Below, piece after piece: positions 33,921 to 43,940 of a DNA stretch of 64,000 bases. Source of the DNA: Symsagittifera roscoffensis (Eukaryota; Xenacoelomorpha; Acoela; Convolutidae); contig NC_087064.1 in NCBI RefSeq assembly GCF_963678635.1, positions 14,109,599 to 14,173,598 on the forward strand, given 5' to 3'. The notes beneath the pieces are model-generated. The model did no database searches and had not been told where the DNA came from. It saw only the letters and a list, made by a program, of their open reading frames with translations. Position 1 is the stretch's first letter. Every line of letters starts with the position of its first letter. A program made the translations under genes and the position numbers.

Positions 33921-34213
33921 GGTATTCACACAGTTCGCCCCTCACACGTTTCGCCCCTATTAAATCTAGCTGCACGTTTCGCCCCTCACACATTTCGCCT
34001 CTCACACATTTCGCCCCTCACACATTTCGCCCCCTCATAAATTACTGGTACATTTCGCGCCTAAAGTGTACATTAAGAAAGCGGCGTTAATTAACTGTGT
34101 AATAATTTAGGGGCAAAACGTGCGAGGACGAAATGTGTGAAAAAATTAGGGGCGAAATGTGCCACTAGATTTAAGAGGGGCGAAATGTGCGTGGGGCGAA
34201 ACGTGGGACATTC
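33921..34213. mobile_element. Foldback MITE built of TTCGCCCC repeats, 9-bp target duplication
   Basis: 293 bp flanked by perfect CACACGGAT duplications (33912-33920 and 34214-34222). Left end GGTATTCACACAGTTCGCCC; the right end, read inverted, is GGAATGTCCCACGTTTCGCC. Each arm repeats (T)TTCGCCCCTCACACA-like units several times, and both contain AAATCTAG. The plus open frame over the left arm just reads the repeats. Confidence 0.85.
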
Positions 34214-35869
34214 CACACGGATTACGATGAACGGATGTATTGAATAAATTTGAAATCAAATCTACAAAACAAAGCTACCAAAATATGTTCATATCATGAA
34301 TGATCTAGAATCAAGATCAATTTAGAAGAAACATATAAAAAGAACAATATGAAGCCTTATCCTAGCATTAAACAATATATTATCCACATTCACCAAGCCG
34401 AAAATACTTGGTTACACAACGTTTGCGCCGAAAAAAAAAGTTGTGTCCTAAAAACCTGAACATAAAAAAATTATGTCCAAATACTCAAACTTGGCCTCCC
34501 CTGCGTATAACTTCTTTTCAACCAACTGACGAACTATGCGGCTGCTAAGTCGATACAACATACACCAAAAAATGGTTTTAAATCAAAAAAGTCAAAAAGG
34601 GAAATTATAAAAATAGGAGTTTGTAATTGCACAATCACGATAAAATTTCGAAATGAACGGGTATTTGAAAATAAAGGACGCTCGAAATATGTCTGTTGGT
34701 CAACAAGTCTGTAAGAAATCGAACCAAAGTCAGGGCTGTAGCTCTCTATTTCACGAAGAGATGAGCCCCGGTATCAAAATTGTTCACGGGAAAAAGTCTA
34801 GAACACAATTGCAATACACTTACTCTCGCAAATGTAGAAATATAACTAGCAGAAAAAGTAATAAATATACACTGTCTTGACTTCTTCAACGAAATGGGCA
34901 CGGCCAGCTGTAGAAAGGGTGACCTACTTCAGTAATTGAAAGCGAGTGTGGAAATTGCCAAAATTAGAGTTTGAACGAGAAGGCAGCAAGTTGCCGCAAA
35001 ACAAGCTGTTTGGCAGAGGTTTCTGGTAAATCTTTCTTCGCAGCTACGCCCCAGGCTATTTTGAGGCCGTCAAATAAACAATTAAACAAAATAAGCGCAA
35101 AAATTTTGGCTTCAAATTGGCAATAACCTTCAAGGCAATTACACCTTATTTAGCTCCAGGGGTTGCCTTTAACTAGAAATTAAATATTTTGAAAATAACT
35201 CAATCAAGAAATTAATAGAATGCGGAAAACAAACCAACTAATGTTATTCTGTCAGCTAAAGGGCCCTTTCAATTTCAGAGTTTTGAAACTTTAAGAAAAG
35301 TTGGAATTCCTAGGGGGACGAAATGAATGGCATGCTGGTAGTAAATGAGTTCAACCTTGTTTTAACATAGAAGTGACTCGATATAATATCAGCTGTCATA
35401 AAAACACGAACGGCAAATGAACAGTTACTAGATCGGTATTTGAAGATCAAATAATTAGTTGGTACAAATAGTCTGCTGAACAATCAATCTGCAATCTTCA
35501 ACCAAAGTTACTGCAGAATTCAGGTCACCACAAATGATAACACAATACTGCCGTATGTAGATACGGTAATATCCACCTAATTTCCGAATTCTGTCTTATG
35601 AGAGCCTGGATACTCCTTAATTTCTGGTTGCACACAAGGCATCAAGACAACTGGCAGATCCATTGTATCAACTAATATAACTCAAAAACGTCAATCAAAT
35701 TTTGTTACAGAGCCACATCCTTATAATAATCGAATAAAGTCGCCAAGAAACTAAATCATATTATGGTCTTCTAAAATAGTTTAAATGTGCGCAATAATCT
35801 CGAATTACCATGTAATAACAACTAGTCCCCTAGAGAAAGGAACACAAAGTTTGTTCAGCTCATTAGGGC

Positions 35870-35925
35870 CCACTACTGAGCCACTTGGCCACGGCCGCTC
35901 CACTATTGCGCCCCTAATTAAGTCT
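35870..35925 (-). repeat. tRNA-like SINE head fragment
   Basis: The minus strand reads GGAGCGGCCGTGGCCAAGTG and then GCTCAGTAGTGGGCC, like the 5' half of a Leu/Ser tRNA (A-box). No B-box follows at the right distance. Confidence 0.4.
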
Positions 35926-36234
35926 TTAATGTCTTTTTGTGTTAACTTTTTATTATGATGTGCCTCGAACTAACTGTAGACTGAATTGCAATTCAACTAA
36001 CGTCCTTCAGATTGACAGGAGACCCTTGGCCACATCCATACCCTCCCCTAGAAAGTATTGATTAACTTGAGCAGAGATTTACATGAAATCGATGAAAAAA
36101 TTGAACTCGCTTCATAGAGCGGAGATGAAAAATTTGAAAATTAGCTTAACTTAGAGCAAAGATATCGGATGTAAGCACACAGAACAACAAGAGCTAAAAA
36201 CCGGGAAAAAAATGAGCTCGTTTAGAAAGTGCTT

Positions 36235-36284
36235 GTAACAGGATGTGGACAATCACAACGTAACAGGATGTGGACAATCACAAC
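36235..36284. repeat. Perfect 25-bp tandem duplication
   Basis: Two identical units beginning GTAACAGGATGTGGACAATC (36235-36259, 36260-36284), just downstream of the SHQ1-like gene. Confidence 0.9.
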
Positions 36285-36510
36285 CATATTTCAAAAAAAC
36301 TTGCGTACCAGCAATAGGTGTATAATCAACCGCAATGATTATGATAATGACCAATAACTAACCCTAATTTCAACTAAAAGGAGAGCAATTAATTCAATAT
36401 ATTCAGACTGAATCAAAAAAGAAGCTTCAAAAATTACTTCAACAAATAACGAAATTGAAACAAAAACAAATCTTCGTCCACAGTGCTAGTCAAGATAGAC
36501 TAAAAAAAAC

Positions 36511-36963
36511 TTAGTCATCATCGCTATCCGAACTTGTTTCCTTCACGCGACACAGTAGCATTTTCTTTTCAGGTGATTCATTCCTATCGTCACATTCTTG
36601 TACTTCTTGAAGCCCCAGACTTTTGAGACCCTGCATCAACATCTGTTCTGATTCTTCAGCACCTGTCCCGTTAACTGACATCACCATATCATACATGGGC
36701 AACATATCTGCGTTAACTTTGATGTGTTTTAGATCTTCCCCTATCGCACGCAGAACTCTTTGGTCGGCATTGACGTGTAGCCAAGAGATACATGGACGCA
36801 TGAACAGTTCATTAATAAGATACCAGGCCTCACCGCTATTACTGCCCATACATGTGTACACGTCCAAAATTATAGATAGCAATGCCTCGTGATTGACAGT
36901 CGAAGGAGATGGTAATAGAGTCGAGTCAGAGTAGTTGGAGTTCAGAAGAAGTTGAGAGACGTC
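36511..36963 (-). CDS. SHQ1: SHQ1-like gene, last exon
   Basis: Acceptor CCTTTTAG|GAC, phase 0. The peptide starts DVSQLLLNSNYSD, contains ALLSIILDVYTCMGSNSGEA and WYLINELFMRPCISWL (human VLKCLLDIHKIF and YILNDLYISDYCVWI), and ends in an acidic tail before TAA at 36511. No AATAAA is visible in the first 100 bases downstream of the stop, so the polyadenylation site was not placed. Confidence 0.93.
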   Translation of the reverse strand, partial: DVSQLLLNSNYSDSTLLPSPSTVNHEALLSIILDVYTCMGSNSGEAWYLINELFMRPCISWLHVNADQRVLRAIGEDLKHIKVNADMLPMYDMVMSVNGTGAEESEQMLMQGLKSLGLQEVQECDDRNESPEKKMLLCRVKETSSDSDDD

Positions 36964-39900
36964 CTAAAAGGTCTGCATAATACAAAAACTTACATTTTTT
37001 TTTACTTCGATGAGTTTATTTCTTGCATGTTTGAAACTCAGCTATTTTATTAGCGCTGAACAATTTACGATAGTCCGTATGTTTTTTTTCAGCTGACTAT
37101 CGCTGGACCCGGAAGCAGTTTATTTGGCACATTGAACTTTTCGAAATCTAATCAAAATTGCTTAAAATGAAACAGTTGTTTTCTACTTCATCATTCACGT
37201 GTTAGGGAAACACAGTGCTAATTTAAAGATTTCAAGACTATTTGCCCCACTGCAAATGGCCCCATGCCAACTTTTCCACTAATAACTTGCCATACATGGT
37301 AAATTTTCCTATGCCAACATAACATTTTGTCCTATGGCGTTCTGCCCCATACTGAACACTTTTATTTGATTCTTTGATGATGAGATTGAGGACTATCAAA
37401 TGCTAAAGTAGACTCGACTCGTTTTTGTATACGAAAGGACTAATCGAAAATAACTTGAGCTGACCCTAAAAACTCTTCATCTCTCAAAATGAGTTAACTC
37501 TCAAACTTTTTGTTTTTTGGCCCATCAAAAGATACGCCAGAACCACCAGATCAACTGCTCACAGAATTATACCAAAGTGAACCTAAGTTTAAGAAGGAAT
37601 ATTCAAAGAAGGATATTATCTTCTCAACTTTGTTGACGTACGAAAAAAAATTTTCGGTTGATTGCCAAAAAATTTCATTTTTACTTTATGAATACCATTT
37701 TTACAGAGGCGATTGTACGTATTTGAAATTTTTGAATTTGTTGTACTGATGCGTGATGAAATGCGTTATTTCCAAAATTGGACTTAGTCCAGAGCCCTAG
37801 TTGTTTCCCTACTAATATAAGTAGAAATGAAATGGTTTGAGATAATGGAATATTCTCAAAAACATAAGATTTATCTTACAAAAATATAAGGAATCACCAT
37901 TCCTGCACGAAAATTTTTCGAAACTAGTTGCTTGGACTGAATTCTCGATTTCAGCTTCGGTAGGGTAGTTTTTAAGGAAAATCAAACGCATCCAAGAAAA
38001 CGTCACCAAAAAATCATATTCGACTTTTTCGAAGGCCATAAGCCTTTAAAAAAAACAAATACGAAAGCCACAACTATTTTCCTCTCAAAACAAGGGCGAC
38101 ACCCTATTCTAACATAACCTTTTCTTTCGATGAAGGCCTTGATATCAGAATTTGCAGGATAGTTATCGAGAAGTCATAAGGTTTACAAAAAACTGTCAAC
38201 AAATCCAGCCAAAAAAAAAGACTAGGTGAAAAAAAATTGTGCGTAGCCCCTTTTGCAAAAAGATTAATGCAACCTGTAATTTGAACCAAAGACACTCCGA
38301 TTTGGGAAGAAACTTAATGAGAAAAATCAAAATGTTTCAAAGTACCGAGTACAATAATTTTTTTTGAAAAACAAAGAATTGGCAAAGAGAATGGTCAATA
38401 TACAGGGGTGCTTCACAAAACCTGTTAATTCGATTGAATTCAACATTAGAGTGCAAAGGCAACCGCGTTACCTCTCAGCCAAGTGGTGAGGAACCTGTTC
38501 AGGTTCAATAATAAACCAAATTCAATTTCTTGTAAAAGTTGTTTACGCAAAAAAAGTCTAATTACCGATTACTAGAAACTTGTTCTCGCAAAAAAAAAAT
38601 TTAGAACGTTTTACATCGATTTTTGGTCACCTATATCAATCTTAAACTTAGTTGTGCTACACAAGAGGCTCACTTTGATATACTTTGATCTGGTAGTTCT
38701 GGCTTAAATTTTGGTTGGCTAAAAAGTCAAGTGATCGTTTTGGGATGAAATTTTGTGCCCGAACTTAGCAAAAACATACTTTCACCATATTATTTGTATA
38801 AACTCTAAGCAAGATTTGCCTTCAACATTTTTTTTTCTAAAACTAAACACAATTTGAGAAAAATGCGAGTTTTCTTTGTTTTGTGCGGATAATTTAATAC
38901 ATAGCCGACTGACAATTGAAAAAGAGTGATCAACGCAAGGAAACAACAAAAAACTAACTTGTTTTTTTTCGCAAGAATCTCAACTTTCCAATTTGAAAGA
39001 AAAACAGATGGCCTTAAAACGCTTTGAATTTGTAGAACATTTTATGGTTGACAATTTTTTCATAAAATTAACTGAATTTGAGAAAAACTGGATAATTCGC
39101 TGGAAAATTTGATAATTAAACTCCACGTTCGAAAGTAGAAATCGATCACAATTTTTGTGACATTTACACACTTGTTGTTCAATAGTGGATTTTGCTTTCC
39201 TGTTAACCATGAAATTGGACTAAAATTGAAAAAAAATAACAAGCCAAACCGCGAAAAATCACAATTAAGCGTGAACAAATTGAAAGAATTTTTTGTCTTT
39301 TGTCAAGACCTACAAAAACCCTCAAGACCTACAAAAGTATTCACTGCGTTCATTACTCTTAATCAACACTGTATTAGGTATCGTTGGTTTCATTTATGCT
39401 GTTTGTTTAAAATCAAGGCCTTGAACTGAAATAGAAAACCAAGAACTTTGATAACGTTTGAGCTATTTTGTTTACCTGTATACATGCATTAGCAACTGTC
39501 AAACTTCTGCAAAGCGGATACAGTATCACCCTCTGAGCAAATGCCTCACAACACTGTGTCAAAGACGGTACTGAAGATAAACTTTCATTATGAGGCAGAA
39601 GACAAGAGATTGTGGGACTGAGACGGACAATGTTCCAGCAGGACTCCGAGTGTCTTTCGCCTCCGGAGACTCGCCTGTCGTAAGCCCAGCCGAGCAAAAT
39701 TTCAAGCAGGGTAATATAGCACAGTTTAGACTGACTACCTTCCAACAACAGCTTCCTGAACGAATAGAAAAATCACTGCTTGAAATAACTTAATAACTCG
39801 CTATGATACTCAAAAGACAAAAAGAACTTACCTGAATCGGAAGTCCTTCAAAATGTCTTTGTGCTCTCTTGTCAGCTGAATTTTATCCAATTCAAGAGAA

Positions 39901-42900
39901 ATTCCGAGACACTGCTTCTCCAAAGGGTCCTCGCCCAGCATATCAGCCGCGTTCCGCACTTCTTCTTAGCAATAAAATAATACCCAATTACTGAGGAGTA
40001 GCAAAAACATCCAAACCAACCAGTATTAAAAACCAGTAATTGTCGGCAAGAAAAAAACCTCGTCATATCGACCAAGAGATAACCCTTGACGATATGGAGA
40101 TGAAAAATAACTGGCCCACCGAACCCGCAGCCCGTAATTTTGAATATCTTTCTTTTGATTGCGGGGAAAAAAAGACCACAGCTAATTACCATTTGTGGTG
40201 ACATAAAATGGGGAAGACATGAAGAATGAGCGGCCAGGTGCCCGGCAAATAAGACGACAGCTGTTAAGATGACAACCGCTTTTGGCTGGACTTTAAGACG
40301 ACGCCCCAAAAATTCTCCATCAGCATTTCTGAGAAATATAGGATCAATTAATATTGGGGTGGGGGTGGGAGCTTATGTTAACTTGGTCCGAAATATAGTT
40401 CACTTTAATACGAACTGTTAAATTTACATGTTTTAACTCTCATTTGTCGTCTTAATGCCAGGTTGTCTAAATGTCCTGTCGCCTTATTTACCTAGCACCG
40501 ACCGGCCTAGTAGGTACGATACGTCGCTTTCAATGCGAAGACCGCGTATTTGAATCCCACTTCGGTCACTAGAGGAAGACCACAGTGTCATGCACTTCCT
40601 CAAGGTGGGACTGACTACGGCAAATTGGATGACATTGATTTTCTCGCGAAAGCACGGCTCGAGACAGTAAGGAGGAACTAGAGCCGATGGCAAATAAAAA
40701 AGAATTGATGTTCGGATCGGCAGATATCAATTTTTAAGTGGCTGCAACAAAAATTTATCAATCATAGTACCTATGGAATTGCACCACTAGCTTCAAAAAC
40801 ATTCTATTCGGTACTTAGTCTCTTAAATAGCTAGAATTTATGCCTTATTTGCCTAAGAGGACTTATGATAGTTTCTGACGTCTCTGAGCGAATTGATCAC
40901 GAACTGGGAAAAATTGAGAAAATTGACAGGACCAAACAGCGATTTTTAGTGTCCACATCTCGAGGGAATCAGAAGGGCTGCAGCAGCAAGCAGTCTTGCC
41001 GGAACCACTGAAAGTGAAAGGGTGACCAAGTTAGCAGTCTCATTTTAGCGTTTGCATCACTGAACAATGGCCCTCTTGACGATACATGGTACTGTACTCT
41101 TTCATAATGGAACTTTAAGACTACTCCATTAGCATTTCAGAGAAATATAGGATCAAGTTAACATCCTCCAAAATTTGACAGAGTCAAAATTGGAGAACCC
41201 CATCAACTGAAGAACCCCCAAAGCTACTATTTGTTCCGACCATTGTGAGTTTTAGATTTTTTCTTTTTTCAATATTTTTTTTCACGCAAAATCAGGTGTC
41301 ACAAATATTCATCAGAATGGCTGAGTGATATATCATATAAAGTCCCTTTTAGTCGTGATTCGAAAATCAATTTTAAAAACCATAAGTTGTCCCAGTGTCG
41401 AGACAGACCGATTTGAAAAATTTTAGTAAGGAAGTCAAAACTTTCAGTGGCTGAAATATTGTAAAATCGTTATAATCGTATTTTTAGATATTCACTAATG
41501 ATTAATGAGCCTGATATCTGATTTGAAAAATTTCGTTTTCGGAGAAAAAAATCTGGATTGAGGAAATCTACATGACTATGCTTCTTACCGTCCAAAAAGC
41601 TTTTTCGGAGATGATTGGCATTATCTGCTATTCGGACATTTTCTATTTCTCGTCTCCTTAGAGTTCGATGCTCTGGTAGCAAAAGAGGAGACAATTCGAA
41701 CACACCCGATGCCACTTCGTCTATTGAGTCAAGTTTCCCAGTGAGAGCTGGAAAAACATGAAGTTGTCTCTAATTAACGCACAAAACTTCCCGTAACTGA
41801 CATAATAAAAAGATAATGCAAATTACCGTTAGAATTATCGATCATTTACTGTAAATTATTAGCGTGCTTCAATTTTCTTAATTCATTACAAAGGTGTTAC
41901 GGCGCGATACGGTAGTAGCAACATCATAAAGATTCTCGAGTATATTGCGCAAACGATGAATCCATCTGGCCAGTTAGGGTTCTGTGCACTTTTCAACTTA
42001 CTATTTCCGAATCCATATCCAGCCTGACACTTCAAAGACGCATCCGCGTTGTTTTGATCTTCATCAGATTCTGAAGACGTTTCATCTGAACTGATTGAAT
42101 CTCCTTCTAGCTCAACGCACGCTTTCTCAAAGATCAAATCTTCTTTTTTGGACAGTCTGTTGCCTGCATTTTCCTTTTTCAAGCTGTTTGGTAAATTTTC
42201 TGGGCCAGCACCAGACGTATCCGGTACTTGTAGTTTGTATTCTGTTCCGGGAAATGTTTTAGCTAGAGAGAACGAGTACACGCCAAGGTCCACGTCATAG
42301 CTGGATAAGATTCAAATATTTTAGATGGTTCGCTTTTGGGAAATATCGAAATTTTAAAAGTTTTAAAACTTTTAGAGCGTTATTTACATCTCTCATTTTT
42401 GACTATCAGAATTTTGATCTGATCGTCAAAACTGATCCTTAGAAAAGTAAAACATAGCCAAAAGACAGTTGGAAAAGTGTCAATGAACGCAAGTAACCAG
42501 AAAAAAAAAATGAATTGTTTTTTTTGAAAAAAATGCATTTTCGAAATTAAAAAATGGATAGCTTAAAACACTTTGACACTTTTTTTAATGAAACCAATTT
42601 GAGAACACTAGATCAATTAAAAAAAATTCGCTGGGAAATCTGAAAATTAAATTCCACTTTCGAAACTAATGGATCACGTTTTACATGGCCATTACACTTT
42701 TGCTGTTCGACAGTGGAGTTTATCTTCCTTTTAACTAAGGAAAAGAACTGTACTTAGAAAAAAAGTGCAGTCAAACCGCGAAAAAAAATCAGTCTCAATA
42801 AATTTGAAGACTTTTCCTAAAAAAAAAATCAAAAAAAAAATTCATCGCCACCTATATAGGAGTCAGAAGTACGTTCATCTAGTACGGTTTGTTGACTTTA

Positions 42901-43208
42901 TATTCACCATTTCATATTTGGAACGAACTTTGATGCACAATTTAATTTTGATGTATCATTTATCATGCCTCTTTCTTTTAAGATTTTATTAATTCCGGGA
43001 TCCATCTCTACTACTTGTACCTAGACTTGGATCCAATCTGGTCGAAATCAGTCCCGAAGTCTAGCCTGAGAAAGTATGGCTGACAGTGGAATAGAAACAC
43101 TCCACCTTCAGTATCCCAATCCGCTTCTGTGAAGTTCGAATAAGGGGCACGCACTTTCACACAAACAGAGGAACTACTCTGCGACAAGTCGTACTGCGGA
43201 ATTATCAT
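36511..43208 (-). CDS. SHQ1: SHQ1-like H/ACA ribonucleoprotein assembly factor, complete, six exons
   Basis: Exons: 43021-43208, 42002-42300, 41589-41747, 39832-39964, 39476-39755, 36511-36963. They join in phase to 503 aa plus TAA (human SHQ1 is about 577 aa). SHQ1 is a chaperone that holds dyskerin/Cbf5 before H/ACA RNP assembly, for rRNA pseudouridylation and telomerase RNA. Seen here: N-terminal CS-type domain (MIIPQYDLSQ, then CQPYFLRLDFG and YDVDLGVYSFSLAKTFPG), an acidic linker (SSDETSSESDEDQNN), the YGFGN motif, the helical SHQ1 domain (CWNIVRLSPTIS, AFAQRVILYPLCRSL, AWYLINELFMRPCISWL) and an acidic tail ending SSDSDDD. The gene lies in tandem, same strand, 2.5 kb downstream of the RSRC2-like gene. 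Family identity is secure. Confidence 0.93.
38440..38530 (-). repeat. tRNA-derived SINE head
   Basis: The minus strand reads TTGGCTGAGAGGTAACGCGG, then TTGCCTTTGCAC. The same A-box region recurs at 48990-49020 and 49540-49585 (TTAGTTCAGTGGTAACGCGG, TTGTCTTTGCAC). Confidence 0.5.
38920..39362 (+). mobile_element. Family A element in SHQ1-like intron 5
   Basis: Left: ACATAGCCGACTGACAATTG hairpin-like, then AAAAGAGTGATCAACGCAAG. The right end TGCGTTCATTACTCTTAATC is its inverse over ~20 bases. Interior blocks are standard. It is in the antisense direction relative to the gene. Confidence 0.8.
39476..39755 (-). CDS. SHQ1: SHQ1-like gene, exon 5 (core of SHQ1 domain)
   Basis: Acceptor TTCGTTCAG|G, donor ATACAG|GTAAAC (phase 0). 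KLCYITLLEILLGWAYDRRV, ESCWNIVRLSPTISCL and AFAQRVILYPLCRSL correspond to human CYSLIDILLAYCYETRV, ESAWNIRKLSPTLCWF and SFGRRVLCYPLYRHF. This is the most diagnostic exon of the gene. Confidence 0.95.
39832..39964 (-). CDS. SHQ1: SHQ1-like gene, exon 4
   Basis: A 133-base exon, too short to show as a long open frame. Codons read EEVRNAADMLGEDPLEKQCL and then KIQLTREHKDILKDFRF, matching the FTxEEQxxLRKF region of SHQ1 proteins. Donor TTCAG|GTAAGT is phase 2. The acceptor is a tandem pair (TAAG|AAG|AA), so an isoform lacking one Glu codon (start 39961) is equally in frame. Confidence 0.88.
40237..40499. mobile_element. MITE with iterated AATAAGACGACAG ends
   Basis: Left end GGTGCCCGGCAAATAAGACG and inverted right end GGTGCTAGGTAAATAAGGCG. 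Each is followed by ACAG and a second GACGACA-like repeat. Flanks GAGCGGCCA and GACCGGCCT agree at 7 of 9 bases, a decayed ~9-bp target duplication. It sits in the SHQ1-like intron between exons 3 and 4. A second copy is at 55508-55693. Confidence 0.8.
40500..40570 (+). repeat. tRNA-like SINE head or tRNA pseudogene
   Basis: GACCGGCCTAGTAGGTACGA, TCGCTTTCAATGCGA (stem-loop in the anticodon position), TATTTGAATCCCACTT (B-box-like) and closing CGGTC, which pairs with GACCG. It is about 68-70 bases with several mismatched arms, so it is not an intact tRNA. Confidence 0.5.
41589..41747 (-). CDS. SHQ1: SHQ1-like gene, exon 3
   Basis: Acceptor TTTTCCAG|CT, donor GGACG|GTAAGA (phase 1). The peptide LTGKLDSIDEVASGVFELSP then HRTLRRREIENVRIADNANH aligns with the region after YGFGN where human has RRxxRLxxExxKFDPDHYLAD. 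The basic/acidic helix pattern is kept, but the human DPDHYLAD motif is not: here only VRIADNANHLRKSF is present. Confidence 0.88.
42002..42300 (-). CDS. SHQ1: SHQ1-like gene, exon 2 (end of CS domain, acidic linker, YGFGN)
   Basis: The acceptor TTATCCAG|C completes a Ser codon. YDVDLGVYSFSLAKTFPGTE corresponds to human YDADKGIFTIRLPKETPG. A linker with a phosphorylatable acidic cluster follows, and the exon ends GYGFGN at GGAAATA|GTAAGT (phase 1). The frame past this donor is intronic. Confidence 0.93.
42471..42882 (+). mobile_element. Family A element in SHQ1-like intron 1
   Basis: Left ACATAGCCAAAAGACAGTTG then GAAAAGTGTCAATGAACGCA; right AGTACGTTCATCTAGTACGG. Interior blocks include CTGTTCGACAGTGGAG and GTCAAACCGCGAAAAA. 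Confidence 0.7.
43021..43208 (-). CDS. SHQ1: SHQ1-like gene, exon 1 (CS domain start)
   Basis: The ATG at 43208 is followed by MIIPQYDLSQSSSSVCVKVR, matching the human start MITPxFxLSQ. Next come ADWDTEGGVFLFHCQPYFLR, the conserved FYAKPYFLR segment. Donor TCTAG|GTACAAG, phase 2. A CTTCAAG directly precedes the ATG. The open frame reads five codons into the intron before stopping. Confidence 0.93.
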
Positions 43209-43350
43209 CTTGAAGGAGTTTTATTTCCGTTTTCAGAACAAACTCAGCTATTGCATCACGCAGCAAAACTTCTCAAATACTCAAACGCATACCAAATTCT
43301 GAAATATTAAATTCCACCATTTCACACAGGCGAAGTTGCACTTCGAATAC

Positions 43351-43940
43351 ACAAGCAAAAACATGACCGATAACGCTACTGGGGAAAAATGAAAGAGTAA
43401 AACTTAGAGTCTACAAAGTTTCTTAAGTGACGCACGCCAATTATGAGGCATTAGCAGTCAATTTGAAAAAAAAAAACATTTACCAACTAACATGCCTCAA
43501 TTTATTGAGCGGATGCATTTTAAGTAGTATGCATGAACGTAGATGAACGAAAAAGTAGAATGAAAACATCTTAACCTGCCCAGGTTCGAATCCTCTTATT
43601 TTGTCTCCTTCCCTACCTTTACGCTACAGATCCATGATACCTTGAAGCTAAAGAGCTATTTGTAATATAATAATCTGTCTTAATATCCTTAATAATCTGT
43701 CTTAGAATTGGATGTACTTAATAGCTGGTTAATGATCAAAATGAACACTAATATTTGCGACTTAGGTTGGAAAAAAGGATAGTTCATACTATCACACAAG
43801 CTTTGCTTGTGAAAAAAGAGGAGAAAAACAGTTTGATATTCTTCATTTTTGGTTAAATTTGCATCTTTAAACTGAAACCTTTTAAGATTTGTTCATGGGT
43901 TACTACTGCAAAGGCTCAATTGAGTGTCTGCTGCCTCTAA
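43351..43940. repeat. Duplicated 0.58-kb unit, copy 1 (contains tRNA-like SINE)
   Basis: Matches 47393-47962 nearly end to end: AAAAACATGACCGATAACGC, CGGATGCATTTTAA, AGCTGGTTAATGATCAAAAT, GCTATCACACAAGCTTTGC-like and GGTTACTACTGCAAAG. On the minus strand near 43570-43640 lie a tRNA-like A-box (TGTAGCGTAAAGGTAGGGAA) and B-box (GGATTCGAACC). Confidence 0.75.

Larger units (their letters stand above)
26761..36510. other. Intergenic spacer between the IQSEC-like and SHQ1-like genes
   Basis: I found no exon with both coding composition and usable splice sites. The contents I can name are listed separately: 27580-27980, 28373-28400, 29740-29790, 29925-30380, 33300-33880, 33921-34213, 35870-35925 and 36235-36284. 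The rest (for example 30400-33000) is AT-rich sequence without a recognisable feature. Promoter elements for the distal IQSEC exon would lie just above 26760, but none can be assigned. Confidence 0.5.

Noticed and set aside
33936-34035. CRISPR-like array of TTCGCCCCTCACACA units
   Set aside because: Units are adjacent with no unique spacers and are mirrored in an inverted arm. It is a foldback transposon in an animal genome.
37240-37345. Possible relative of the TTCGCCCC foldback MITE (TTTGCCCCACTGCAAATGGC repeats)
   Set aside because: The style is similar, but no inverted partner arm or target duplication was found.
40500-40570. Functional tRNA gene
   Set aside because: Only part of the acceptor stem pairs and the D and T arms are weak. 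SINE head or pseudogene fits better.
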